Positions 1 to 8,411 are shown, counted from the stretch's first letter. The stretch: 64,000 nucleotides of DNA from Dietzia natronolimnaea (GCF_002289575.1 NZ_NTGA01000004.1:1-64000), one strand, 5' to 3'. Numbers and translations: made by a program. The notes: generated by a model not told the origin, from the sequence alone.

Positions 1-512
1 TTGCAGTGGCCACTTTAGCGGGAACACTCCACATCGACACCCGCCGGATCGCCGTAGGCGGCGCGAGCGCCGGTGGCGGACTGGCGGCTGCGTTGGCGAT
101 CCGGGCGCGGGATGACGGCCCCGTCGACCCGGTACTGCAACTGCTCGCGTACCCGATGTTGGACGACCGGACCGACACCCGCGACCCGCGACACCGACTA
201 TGGGACGCACGATCCAATCGGTTCGGTTGGGCGAGCTATCTGGGCGGGGTCGACCCGTCCACGGCCAGCCCGGCCCGCCACCCTGATCTGACCGGTGTCG
301 CGCCGGCGTGGATCGGCGTCGGTACGGTGGATCTGTTCTTCGACGAGGACAAGGCCTACGCAGATCGACTCGAGCGTGCCGGGGTGAACTGCGAATTCGT
401 CCCCGTTCCGGGCGCGTTCCACGGTTTCGACCTGGTCGTCACCCGCGCCGGGGTCAGCAAGGATTTTCTCCGGGCGCAGTGCGATGCGCTACGAGAGGCC
501 TTCGACGGGTGA
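1..512 (+). CDS. alpha/beta hydrolase (HSL/esterase type), 5' end outside window
   Basis: This is the C-terminal part of an alpha/beta-hydrolase-3 family esterase or lipase. The frame is open to the window edge, so the GTG at position 6 is not trusted as a start. The nucleophile elbow GASAG follows shortly after the edge. The acid lies in the GTVDLFFDEDKAYADRL segment and the histidine in GAFHGF, so all three catalytic elements are present. The oxyanion HGGG motif must lie upstream of the window. It converges on the aminotransferase gene with about 50 bp between them. The substrate is unknown; these enzymes usually hydrolyse short acyl esters. Confidence 0.85.
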   Translation, partial: AVATLAGTLHIDTRRIAVGGASAGGGLAAALAIRARDDGPVDPVLQLLAYPMLDDRTDTRDPRHRLWDARSNRFGWASYLGGVDPSTASPARHPDLTGVAPAWIGVGTVDLFFDEDKAYADRLERAGVNCEFVPVPGAFHGFDLVVTRAGVSKDFLRAQCDALREAFDG

Positions 513-562
513 CGGGGTCGTGACTCAGTCCACCAGGACGACACCGGTTGAGGTTCAGGGGT

Positions 563-1916
563 TCACCTCGTCGCCGTGAGGACACGGAGCGACTCGTCGA
601 GCGCGTCCGCGGCCCACGGGATGTCCGACCTGGTGAAAGGCAACGGAGGCCGCAGCTTGAGCACGTTGCCGAAGGGGCCCGCGACCGAGGTCAGTACCCC
701 GCGGAACTTGAGCTCCTCGAGCATGTCGAGCGCCAGTGCGTGGTCCGGTTCCCGTGTGGCGGGGTCCGTCACCAGTTCGAAACCGATGAACAGACCGGCC
801 CCTCGGACGTCGCCGACCTGGTGATGGTTCGCCCCGACCTGCTGGAAGGCGGCGAGAGCCTCGGCGCCGACTATCCTGGCGTGCTCCTGGAGCCCCTCCT
901 TCTCGATGACGTCGAGGACCGCCTGCGCCGCGGCCATCGAGACCGGGTTCCCACCGAACGTATTGAAGTACGGCAGCGACCCGCTGAACGCCTCGAGCAC
1001 GTCGGACCTGCCGAGGACCCCCGCGACCGGGATCCCGTTGCCCATCGGCTTGCCCGTGGTGATGATGTCCGGTGTGACCCCGTGATTGGCGAAGCCCCAG
1101 AAGTGGTCCCCGGTCCGCGCGAACCCCGGTTGGACCTCGTCGGCGATGAAGATCCCGCCGGCATCGTGGACCACGTCGATCGCCTCCGCCAGATAGTCGC
1201 CCGGCAGGACCCCGTCGGAGGAGAAGATGGAGTCCGCGATGAACCCGGCGAACGTCACCCCGGCCTCCGCCATGTCGGCGATGGTCTCGCGGACACGACG
1301 TGCGAACCACGACCCGATATCGGCCTCTCCCGTGCGGTAGGAGTCCGGGGCCTCGATCAGCCACACGTCGCTGCCCACCGGCTGGCCCGCCCCGAGGGCG
1401 GGGGACACGCCGGAGGAGAGCTCGGAATTGCCGTGGTAGGCCTCGGTGGTGGCGATCAACCCGGTGCCGCCGGAGAACGACTTGGCGACCCTCAGGGCGA
1501 GGTCGTTGGCCTCGGACCCCGTGCACACGTACATCGCCTTGTACACCATCGGATCCATGTAGTCCGGGAGAGTGTTCCGGAAGTTGTCGGTGTAGTCGAG
1601 GATCCGCTCGTGGATGTACCGGGTGTGCGTGTTGAGTTGCGACATCTGGGTGTGGACGGCCTCCACCACCGCGGGGTGGGCGTGTCCGATACTGGCCACG
1701 TTGTTGTACATGTCCAGATACTTGGTGCCGGTCGCATCCCAGAGGTACTGGCCTTCACCCCGGACCAGGTGCACCGGGGTGCGGTAGAAGAGTCGATAGG
1801 ACCCCCCCCAGTAGCTCGTCGCGTCGATCCGTCAGCTTGCGGGTGGCCATATCGAGCCGATCGGCGTGTTCCGAACGGAACGAGTTGGCGTCCATGATCG
1901 TCGACCGTGCTGCCAT
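563..1916 (-). CDS. class III PLP aminotransferase / phospho-lyase-like enzyme, frameshifted
   Basis: The frame open from 1774 to 563 (403 aa) carries a fold-type I PLP enzyme: TGSEAN (85-90, phosphate cup), ADEVQ (211-215, PLP aspartate) and TTGKPMGNG (Lys242, Schiff base). YNNVAS, YFNTFGGNPVS and NVLKLRPP recall the ethanolamine-phosphate and phosphohydroxylysine phospho-lyases (AGXT2L1/PHYKPL) more than ordinary transaminases. Homologues start about 47 residues earlier. The missing N-terminus is encoded in another frame from the ATG at 1916 (MAARSTIMDANSF...). It joins at a run of eight G (1802-1809 on the plus strand); one G fewer restores ELLGGSYRLFYRTPVHLVRG. It is therefore a recent pseudogene, a slippage-controlled gene or a sequencing error. 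It is last in the catabolic operon, with its own gap and a possible operator upstream. Confidence 0.85.
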
Positions 1917-1969
1917 TGCAGGTGCCTCATCTCGAGTGGGGATGTCGTGTGTGATGGTTGCAGGGTCGC

Positions 1970-2674
1970 TCAGCGATCTCTATCCGCCAACTGACGGATT
2001 CTCGCTGGTGGAGGGCCTGGACTGCGCGGTGGACCGACGTCGTCGGCCGTCCTGCCGACGAGGGAACTCCATCTCTCGTCCGCAAGGTTCGGAGCGATCT
2101 CCTCCTGGCAGCGGACCCCGATGGTCCGGAGTCCCGCGGCCCGCGCGGCCGTCAGGCCACGCCGTGAGTCCTCGACGCCCACGGCGTCGGAGGGATCGAC
2201 GTCCAGCAGTCGGCAGGCCTCCAGGTAGACGTCGGGCGCCGGCTTGCCGTTGTCCACCTCGTCGCCACAGACGGTGGCGTCGAAGACCGGCGCGTCGGGT
2301 GCCCCCCGGAGCTGCTCCACGGACTCGCGGAAGGCCATCGTGGCGAGTCCGACGCGGTAGTCCGCAGCCCGCAATGATGAGATGAACTCCAGCGCCCCCG
2401 GGAGCCATGGCACATCGGATCCGAGTCGTGCGGTCACCTCTGCTGCGATCCGGGCGGTGAGCGTGTGCGCCGGCACCCCGATACCGAGATGGCGCAGCAG
2501 TGAGGCCTGATCGGCGAGCGACATCCCGACCGACGCGACGTCCTCGGCATCGGTCCAACTCACACCGGCCTCCCTGGCGATGGCCCGGCAGGCATCGTGG
2601 TAGTAGGGCTCGGAATCGATCAGTGTCCCGTCGAGGTCAAAGACGACGGCACGGATGCCCGTACCGGCGCTCAC
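1970..2674 (-). CDS. HAD-IA family phosphatase, beta-phosphoglucomutase-like
   Basis: A 234-aa haloacid-dehalogenase hydrolase. Motif I is FDLDGT (nucleophile Asp13, acid Asp15), the motif III lysine is in NGKPAPD, and motif IV is VGVEDSRRG. An alpha-helical cap lies between motifs I and II. Such proteins remove phosphate from sugar phosphates or related small molecules, or isomerise them. The GTG start at 2674 is chosen because it overlaps the stop of the upstream small ORF (GTGA) and places motif I ten residues in. In this operon it may dephosphorylate an intermediate made by the kinase and PLP enzyme, but the substrate cannot be read from the sequence. Confidence 0.85.
   Translation of the reverse strand: MSAGTGIRAVVFDLDGTLIDSEPYYHDACRAIAREAGVSWTDAEDVASVGMSLADQASLLRHLGIGVPAHTLTARIAAEVTARLGSDVPWLPGALEFISSLRAADYRVGLATMAFRESVEQLRGAPDAPVFDATVCGDEVDNGKPAPDVYLEACRLLDVDPSDAVGVEDSRRGLTAARAAGLRTIGVRCQEEIAPNLADERWSSLVGRTADDVGPPRSPGPPPARIRQLADRDR
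1982..1999. promoter_or_regulatory. second copy of the palindromic operator-like motif
   Basis: ATCCGCCAACTGACGGAT differs from the perfect palindrome at 7539 in two positions. It lies in the last codons of the HAD gene, 66-83 bp ahead of the aminotransferase ATG, a distance similar to that of the first copy from its gene. It may give the PLP gene its own regulated promoter. Confidence 0.4.
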
Positions 2675-2859
2675 GAGGTGATCCCGTCGGCCCTGGCGGT
2701 GGTCGGACCGGGGGACTCGGGCGATCGGGTTCCCCGGTAGTACCCGGTGTCGAGTGGTCTGTCGGGGAACGGGAAGTCCGGCCAGGCGATCTCCGCGGGG
2801 CGACGGAGTTCGAGCCACTGCGCCAGTGTGCTGGCGGCACCGAGGGTCGTCGTGGTCAT
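2671..2859 (-). CDS. 62-aa hypothetical protein within kinase/HAD operon
   Basis: A small ORF, MTTTTLGAASTLAQWLELRR..., that fills the gap between the kinase and the HAD gene exactly. Its ATG overlaps the kinase TGA (ATGA) and its TGA overlaps the HAD GTG (GTGA), the same coupling seen at the other junctions of this operon. The middle is aromatic and proline-rich (WPDFPFPDRPLDTGYY); the tail is Ser/Pro/Thr-rich. There is no signal peptide or membrane segment. I recognise no family. The exact tiling makes it a real gene more likely than a chance frame; it could be an accessory subunit or a remnant of a longer gene. Confidence 0.6.
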   Translation of the reverse strand: MTTTTLGAASTLAQWLELRRPAEIAWPDFPFPDRPLDTGYYRGTRSPESPGPTTARADGITS

Positions 2860-3782
2860 CGCGCCATCCTCATGTGGTCGTCGGTCGTGCGTGCGGTCAG
2901 AGCGGCTCGGGCGCGCAGGAACATCCAGTCCGAGAACTTCGAGTACTCCTGGGTGCCGGGGTCGAGACTGTCGGCCAGGACGCCGACGAGGGCCGAACGG
3001 TAGGCCTCGGCCACGCTGTAGAGACGGGCCCGGGCGTAGAGACCGTTGTCGAACGCTCCCCATGCCTCCTCGAAGAGCTCCCGGCCGTCGTACTCGGAGT
3101 ACGAGAACTCGAGGAGGACCGAGCCGACGTCCTGCAGCGGATCGGCGAGCGCAGCCCAGTCGAAGTCCAGGAGCAGCGTGGGCTGACCGCCCGACCCGAG
3201 AGCGACGTTCGAACAGTTGGCGTCGCCGTGGACGGGGACGGCGTCGAACCCGAGCGCCGAGACGCGATCGCCGATCTCGACGATCCGCTCGTGCATCCAC
3301 CCGATGTCGCCCGGGAGCACGGTATCCAGGGATGCGATCCGGTCGTGGAGAGCCCGGACGTCGTCGAAGACCGTGGCCTGACGGAGCCCGGGGTCATCGA
3401 CAGCCCGGAAGAGACTGCGCGTCCTGAAGAAGTCGGCGCGACTCCCCGGGTCCCGGAAATCGGCGAGCGTGGCGGTCTTGTGTGAGTCGGTGAGATCCTC
3501 CAGTGCCAGTTGCCCGCTGTCCCGGTCGACACCGAAGAGGACCGGGCCCAGCCCGGCCTCGCCCGCGGCCCGGGTTGCCCGGATCGCCGACGGGATGTCG
3601 ATGTAGCTCCGGGCGGGAGTCGTGTGGGTCTTGACGAACACTGACCGGCCCGAGGCATCGGTCGCCCGGAAGCGGATCGAGTCCGCTCCCCACCAATTTG
3701 GACTGGCCATGGTGGGCGGGGGATCGGCGAGCGTCGGGTCGGACTGGAGTGGTCCCGGAGGTGCGGTCTGAAGTGTGGCCAT
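2856..3782 (-). CDS. APH/choline-kinase-fold small-molecule phosphotransferase
   Basis: A 308-aa aminoglycoside-phosphotransferase-like kinase. Lys51 in VFVKTH is the likely nucleotide-anchoring lysine. The catalytic loop is VHGDANCSN (HGD at 185-187) and the metal-binding segment is LLLDFDWA (206-208). The fold covers choline, ethanolamine, hydroxylysine and homoserine kinases as well as antibiotic kinases. Next to a phospho-lyase-like PLP enzyme and a CUT2 transporter, a catabolic kinase for an imported amino alcohol is more plausible than drug resistance. It starts 34 bp after the permease and overlaps the next ORF by ATGA. Confidence 0.82.
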   Translation of the reverse strand: MATLQTAPPGPLQSDPTLADPPPTMASPNWWGADSIRFRATDASGRSVFVKTHTTPARSYIDIPSAIRATRAAGEAGLGPVLFGVDRDSGQLALEDLTDSHKTATLADFRDPGSRADFFRTRSLFRAVDDPGLRQATVFDDVRALHDRIASLDTVLPGDIGWMHERIVEIGDRVSALGFDAVPVHGDANCSNVALGSGGQPTLLLDFDWAALADPLQDVGSVLLEFSYSEYDGRELFEEAWGAFDNGLYARARLYSVAEAYRSALVGVLADSLDPGTQEYSKFSDWMFLRARAALTARTTDDHMRMAR

Positions 3783-3816
3783 GACCGGATTCCTTCCTGG
3801 GTAGGGATGGGTGGGT

Positions 3817-4836
3817 TCAGAGCTTGCGGCGCAGGTACATGCGGAGCGCTTCGAGGCCAGCGGCGATGATCAGCACGATCCCGGACACGATGTTGACCAT
3901 CTCCGAGCCGACGTTCATCAGCGTGAGGCCATTGCGCAGTACGGAGATGAACCAGACGCCCAACAGCACCCGCCACAGGCTCCCGCGGCCACCGGTGAAG
4001 GGGATTCCGCCGAGGAGCACCGCGGACAGGACGGTTACCTCGAAGCCGGCCCCCAGCGTTCCTGCAGGCGCAGAGTCCAGACGGGAGACCAGGACGAGGC
4101 CCGCGACACCCGCTGCTGCTCCGACGGCGACGTAGAGCGAGAAGATCGTTGTCCTCACCTTGATCCCGGAGAGGTACGCGGCGCGGGTGTTCACCCCGAT
4201 CGCCATGATGTGCTTGCCCAGGGCGGTGAAGCTCATGACGAGGATGCAGATCACCGCCACCGCGATGGCGACCCACGCGATGTAGGAGATCCCCAGGGCG
4301 CTGCCGGTGCCGAAGGCGCGGACCGTGTCGTTGAACCCGTAGAGGGGGTCGGGCGACAGGGTCATGGCGGCACCGCGGCCCACGGCCAGCATTCCCAGGG
4401 TCACGACGATCGGTGAGATCGCCAGGTATCCGACGAGTCCGCCGTTGACCGCCCCGACCAGCGCGCCGACACCGATCGCCACGGCGGCACCGCCGAGGAA
4501 CCCGAGCGGCCCGAACGCCAGGGCGCCCGCCACTCCGGAAACCGCCATGGTCGAGCCGACGGAGAGATCGACGTACCCGGACATGAGCAGCATCGCGAAG
4601 GCCATGCTGATGATGATCAGCGGCGCGTTCTGGGTGATGACGGTGAGCAGGTTGTTGACCGTGAGGAACGCGGACGTGTTGACGGCGAAGTAGACCATCA
4701 ACAGGACCACGGCCACCGGCATCACCGCGCCGATCGCCTTGAGGAGGACGTCGCGGGTGACGGTGGGGCTCGGGTCCGGGCGGCTGTTCCCGGGGCCCCC
4801 GCGGGACGGGGCCGGCAGTGTGGCGACGCTCATCAT
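3817..4836 (-). CDS. CUT2-family ABC transporter permease (RbsC-like)
   Basis: A 339-aa polytopic membrane protein of the ribose/xylose/autoinducer-2 permease family, with about eight to ten hydrophobic helices. A recognisable block is FAMLLMSGYVDLSVGSTMAVSG (split here as FAMLLMSGYVDLS and VGSTMAVSG), typical of RbsC-type permeases. It would form the membrane channel for the binding protein and ATPase encoded upstream. The first ATG (4836) overlaps the ATPase stop (ATGA), indicating coupled translation. The substrate class is usually a monosaccharide or polyol, but the downstream enzymes point to an amino alcohol or amino sugar. Confidence 0.92.
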   Translation of the reverse strand: MMSVATLPAPSRGGPGNSRPDPSPTVTRDVLLKAIGAVMPVAVVLLMVYFAVNTSAFLTVNNLLTVITQNAPLIIISMAFAMLLMSGYVDLSVGSTMAVSGVAGALAFGPLGFLGGAAVAIGVGALVGAVNGGLVGYLAISPIVVTLGMLAVGRGAAMTLSPDPLYGFNDTVRAFGTGSALGISYIAWVAIAVAVICILVMSFTALGKHIMAIGVNTRAAYLSGIKVRTTIFSLYVAVGAAAGVAGLVLVSRLDSAPAGTLGAGFEVTVLSAVLLGGIPFTGGRGSLWRVLLGVWFISVLRNGLTLMNVGSEMVNIVSGIVLIIAAGLEALRMYLRRKL

Positions 4837-6452
4837 GCTGTGACTCCTTCGTATGACTCGACGGCCGCGGATTGTGCGTGGGACAGCAGAGTGTCCTCAC
4901 CGACGTCGGGGCCGAACACCTGACTGATCCGTCCCTCGTGGAGCACCACGATCCGATCGGCGAGCGCCACGGCCTCCTCGGGATCGGACGTCGTGAACAT
5001 CACCGATCGGCCGGGCCGGGACGCGAACTCGCGGATCAGTCGATAGATCTGCTCGCGGGACCCGATGTCGACGCCCTGTGTCGGTTCGTCGAGGAGCAGG
5101 AAGCGACAGTCGCCGAGGCCGCTGAGCCAGCGGCCGACCATGATCTTCTGCGCGTTCCCTCCGGAGAACGAGCCGCCGGTCGCCTCCGAGTCCGGAGGCA
5201 TCAGCTGGACCCTTTCCGCGACCCGATCGAAGACCGGCTTCTCACGGTGGGGAAATCGGATCCCGAACCGAGAACGGCGGAAGTGGGGCATCAACAGGTT
5301 GTCCAGTCCCGAAAGGTCACCGAACAGGGACTGGGCCGGTCGGTCGGATGCCACCAGGGCGATGCCCTTGCCGGCCGCCTGTCGGGGAGAAGCGGCGGTG
5401 GCGTCGGCGCCACCGACGGTGAGCGTCCCACCGCGTACGCGCCGGGCGCCCGCGATGGTCTCGAGGAGATTGGTCCGGCCTCCCCCCATCATCGCGTACA
5501 GGCCGACGATTTCCCCTTCGCCGATCTCGAGGTCCAGCGGACCGCAGTACGAGGTCCGGAACCCCGAGAACTCGACGAATGTCGGTCCGGTGGCGCGCTC
5601 GGCACGCTCGTCCGCCCCGGTGACGGAGGGGGAGATGCCGCTGACCAGAGCGTCCATGGTCACCTCCCCGCGGTCCCGGGTCCACAGCACTCTGCCGTCC
5701 CGAAGGACCGAGACCCGGTCGGCGACAGTCATGACCTCACCCAGCAGGTGGGTCACAAACACGACGGCGATACGTCGCTCGTAGGCGAGTCGGCGGATGG
5801 TCGTCAACAGCCCCGCGGCCTCGGTACGGCCGAGCGCCGCCGTCGGTTCGTCCAGGATGAGAACCGAGGGGTCGCGTCGCAGAGCGCGGGTGATCTCCAC
5901 GATCTGCTGTTGCCCGATCGAGAGTTTCTCCACCGGGGTCCGCGGGTCGATGTCCACGCCCAGATCGTCGAGTAGTTCTCGGGTGATCTGCTCCTGCTTC
6001 TGACGGCTGAGGACACCGCTCGTCGTGAGCTCGTCGCCCAAGAAGACGTTGTCCGCGACGGTGAGTGACCCGGCCAGCTGGAAGTGCTGGTAGAGCACCG
6101 CGATGCCGGCGTCGAAGGCGGACGTGGGGGTGAAGCCGTCGTAGGACGTCCCATCGACCACGATCTCGCCGCTGCTCGGACGGTGCGCCCCGCTCAGGCA
6201 GCTCAGCAGCGTCGACTTCCCGGCGCCGTTCGCGCCCAGGAACGCGTGGACCTCTCCGGTGCGGAATTCCAGGTCGACACCCCTGAGGACGGTGGTCGAT
6301 CCGAAACGCTTGGTGAGGTTCCGGACGGCGAGTCCGCCTCCCGTCCCGGGCTCCGGGGTGGCCGCCGGTCCGGGGCCGCTGAGCTCGTCGTCACCCCGCG
6401 CCCCGAGATCAGCACCCGGGGGCCGTGCGGTGGTTCGGGAGGGGCCGCTCAC
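4833..6452 (-). CDS. CUT2-family ABC transporter ATP-binding protein (RbsA-like, two domains)
   Basis: A 539-aa tandem ATPase with the RbsA architecture. The first domain has Walker A GANGAGKST (73-81), signature LSIGQQQ and Walker B LILDEPTAA. The second has a degenerate P-loop (MMGGGRTNLLE) and signature FSGGNAQKIMVGRWL with LLLDEPTQG, as is usual for sugar ATPases. The GTG at 6452 is chosen because it overlaps the binding-protein stop (GTGA); a longer frame upstream is antisense-like. A roughly 40-residue Pro/Gly-rich leader precedes the first domain, longer than usual, so a later start is possible. Confidence 0.92.
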   Translation of the reverse strand: MSGPSRTTARPPGADLGARGDDELSGPGPAATPEPGTGGGLAVRNLTKRFGSTTVLRGVDLEFRTGEVHAFLGANGAGKSTLLSCLSGAHRPSSGEIVVDGTSYDGFTPTSAFDAGIAVLYQHFQLAGSLTVADNVFLGDELTTSGVLSRQKQEQITRELLDDLGVDIDPRTPVEKLSIGQQQIVEITRALRRDPSVLILDEPTAALGRTEAAGLLTTIRRLAYERRIAVVFVTHLLGEVMTVADRVSVLRDGRVLWTRDRGEVTMDALVSGISPSVTGADERAERATGPTFVEFSGFRTSYCGPLDLEIGEGEIVGLYAMMGGGRTNLLETIAGARRVRGGTLTVGGADATAASPRQAAGKGIALVASDRPAQSLFGDLSGLDNLLMPHFRRSRFGIRFPHREKPVFDRVAERVQLMPPDSEATGGSFSGGNAQKIMVGRWLSGLGDCRFLLLDEPTQGVDIGSREQIYRLIREFASRPGRSVMFTTSDPEEAVALADRIVVLHEGRISQVFGPDVGEDTLLSHAQSAAVESYEGVTA

Positions 6453-7450
6453 TGGAACTGCGCCTTCATCTCGGCGAGGACCTCGGGGTCCTCGAGCGTG
6501 ACCATGAGGTAGGGCGACTCGTTGTTCGGGTCGCCCTCTCCGGTGATCGCCGCGAGCGAGTTGTCGACGATCGACCGGGCGAGATGCCGGATGTCGATGG
6601 CGGCGCTGGCCTTGTAGTGGGTGCCGTTCTCGATCGCTTCGAAGGCCTCCGGGAGACCGTCGTTCCCGACGATGTAGGTCTCCTCCGGAGGAATGTCCGA
6701 GGCGAGGAAGGCCCCGAGAGCGCCGATCGCGGCGTCGTCGTTGGTCCCGATGAAGATCCTCAGGTCGTCGTTCTCCGCGATCGCGTCGTCCGCGACCTGA
6801 CGACCGCAGGTGGTGTCCCCGCAGTCCTGGAGGGAGACGATCTCGATGCCACGTCGTTCCAGCATCGCCGCCACCGGCTGCCACCGGCCGGCGAGAGGAG
6901 GAAGCGACGGGATCTCAGTGATCGCCGCGGTGATGCCGTCGGTGCCGTCCGGATAGTTCTCGTCCAGCCAGCCGTCCAAGTGCTCGGCGACCATGTTCCC
7001 GGAGTACTCGTTGTCGAAGCCGACGCTGCCGTCCTGGCCGTCCATGTGCGACGAGTAGGTGAGCCATGCCGTTCCGTTGGCCTGGGCCTGCTGTTGGAGC
7101 CCGGCGAAGGCTCCGGGGTCGGTCGGCCAGATGACGATCGCGTCGATCTGCTGGTTGACCCAGCTCTCCACCGTCTCCCGTTGGGACTCGAGGTTGGACT
7201 CGATAGTGCTGTCGAGGAGGACCTCGACGCACTCGGAGGTGGCGCCGTACTCAGCGGCGTAGTTCTTCAGGGTGTTGACGAAGTCGACCTCACCGATCGG
7301 GTGGCTGAACCCGATCGTCCGGACCTCCTCGCAGTCCTCCGAGACCGCTGTTCCGCTTCCGCTGTTCCCCCCGCATGCAGTGAGAGACAACAGCCCGATC
7401 GACACGGTGGAGATGAGGGCCATTCGTGTGAGTGCGCGTGATCTGAACAC
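6449..7450 (-). CDS. CUT2-family substrate-binding lipoprotein
   Basis: A 333-aa periplasmic-binding-protein-4 lipoprotein. The signal peptide ends in the lipobox LTAC, with Cys26 the acylated residue, so it is anchored on the outer face of the cytoplasmic membrane. The mature part has the two-lobed LacI/RbsB-like pattern (RTIGFSHP start, IDAIVIWPTD, IFIGTNDDAAIGAL). The start is GTG at 7450, with GGGAG about six bases upstream. It is the first gene of the operon and the one most useful for finding the substrate. A 265-bp gap with a perfect 18-bp palindrome separates it from the divergent LuxR gene. Confidence 0.92.
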   Translation of the reverse strand: MFRSRALTRMALISTVSIGLLSLTACGGNSGSGTAVSEDCEEVRTIGFSHPIGEVDFVNTLKNYAAEYGATSECVEVLLDSTIESNLESQRETVESWVNQQIDAIVIWPTDPGAFAGLQQQAQANGTAWLTYSSHMDGQDGSVGFDNEYSGNMVAEHLDGWLDENYPDGTDGITAAITEIPSLPPLAGRWQPVAAMLERRGIEIVSLQDCGDTTCGRQVADDAIAENDDLRIFIGTNDDAAIGALGAFLASDIPPEETYIVGNDGLPEAFEAIENGTHYKASAAIDIRHLARSIVDNSLAAITGEGDPNNESPYLMVTLEDPEVLAEMKAQFQ

Positions 7451-7538
7451 TGATTCTCCCGGAATAGATGAGTGCGGTCTTGACCTTCTCGTGTAGAAGT
7501 CGCCTCACCAGAATATTGAGCGGGAACCCGGACGAGCC

Positions 7539-7556
7539 ATCCGTCAGCTGACGGAT
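7539..7556. promoter_or_regulatory. 18-bp perfect palindrome, candidate operator
   Basis: ATCCGTCAGCTGACGGAT reads the same on both strands. It lies between the divergent LuxR gene and the binding-protein gene, about 90-105 bp upstream of the latter's start. A 16/18 match (ATCCGCCAACTGACGGAT) lies at 1982-1999, about 70 bp upstream of the aminotransferase start. A 15/18 match lies at 1827-1844, inside its 5' coding region. The repetition suggests an operator for the adjacent LuxR-type regulator; this is inferred. Confidence 0.55.
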
Positions 7557-7715
7557 CTTACGAGGCGAAAAATGGAGACTTTACGTGGATCACTCGCACG
7601 GTTTACGAGGCCGAAACACGCGCGCCCATAATTGGGGATATGCACGCGCGGACCGGTGGGTGACGCTCCGCGCGGAGCGGATCGACACGAGTGTGGTGGA
7701 CGCAGGGTGGTGGGG

Positions 7716-8411
7716 ATGACGAACACGACGATCGAGGCGATGGCGCAGTCCTTCGCTGATGCCACGGACCAGCATCCCGTGCGCCGAGTGGACGGGGCAC
7801 TGCAGCTGTCTCAGTACGTGCTCAAGGTCGACGCCATCGCGCTGACGATCCTGCCGGCCTCGGACGGCAGGCCGCACCTGGTGTCGAATATCGGATACGA
7901 ACCGGGTGTCGTCGGTGTGTACGAGAAAGAATGGTTCGGCGCGACCCGGCGGAGAATATCTCGGCACGTGAGTGATCCGAGCGGAATATATCCCTGGGAG
8001 CGCTCTGAATTCATCGACACGGAATATGTCAATGAAACACTGAAGCCGGCCGGATACAGAAACGGCATAACGCGTCCGCTCACCGCGAAAAACGGATCGA
8101 TTTTCGGATTTATTCACACCAATATCGCCAAACCGAGTTTCGATAGTCGTACCCAGGAGATGTTCCGGGAGACCGTGGACCGGTTGGCGCACACGGCCTG
8201 GGCGGTCCACGTACGGATGACGTCGGGACTCACCGAGCGGGAACGCGAGATACTCGCCCTGATCCGGGACGGGCTGAGTAATCCTGAGATCGCGGAGCGT
8301 CTGTACATCTCCCGCCGGACGGTTGCCACACACGTCGACCATCTGATGCGCAAGACCGGCACCAGGAGCCGGGCCCACACGGCCGCGTGGGCGGTCAGGT
8401 ACGGATTCTGA
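7716..8411 (+). CDS. LuxR-family transcriptional regulator with GAF-like sensor domain
   Basis: A 231-aa regulator. The C-terminal 65 residues are a LuxR/NarL helix-turn-helix (LTEREREILALIRDGLSNPE, then ISRRTVATHVDHLMRK). The N-terminal 150 residues look like a GAF-type sensor (IALTILPASDGRPHLVSNIG). There is no receiver-domain phosphoacceptor pattern, so it is probably a one-component ligand sensor. The ATG at 7716 follows a GGTGGTGGGG purine stretch; a longer frame from 7632 has no conserved extra sequence. It is divergent from the CUT2 operon and presumably controls it. The segment at about 7955-8140 is clearly richer in A/T (ATA, AAA, TTT codons) than its surroundings. Confidence 0.85.
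   Translation: MTNTTIEAMAQSFADATDQHPVRRVDGALQLSQYVLKVDAIALTILPASDGRPHLVSNIGYEPGVVGVYEKEWFGATRRRISRHVSDPSGIYPWERSEFIDTEYVNETLKPAGYRNGITRPLTAKNGSIFGFIHTNIAKPSFDSRTQEMFRETVDRLAHTAWAVHVRMTSGLTEREREILALIRDGLSNPEIAERLYISRRTVATHVDHLMRKTGTRSRAHTAAWAVRYGF

Noticed and set aside
2856-3782. Aminoglycoside resistance kinase
   Set aside because: Only the general fold supports it; the operon context is catabolic.
2897-4900. 667-residue minus-strand frame across kinase and permease
   Set aside because: Overlaps two well-supported genes in another frame and is Arg/Ser/Pro-rich throughout.
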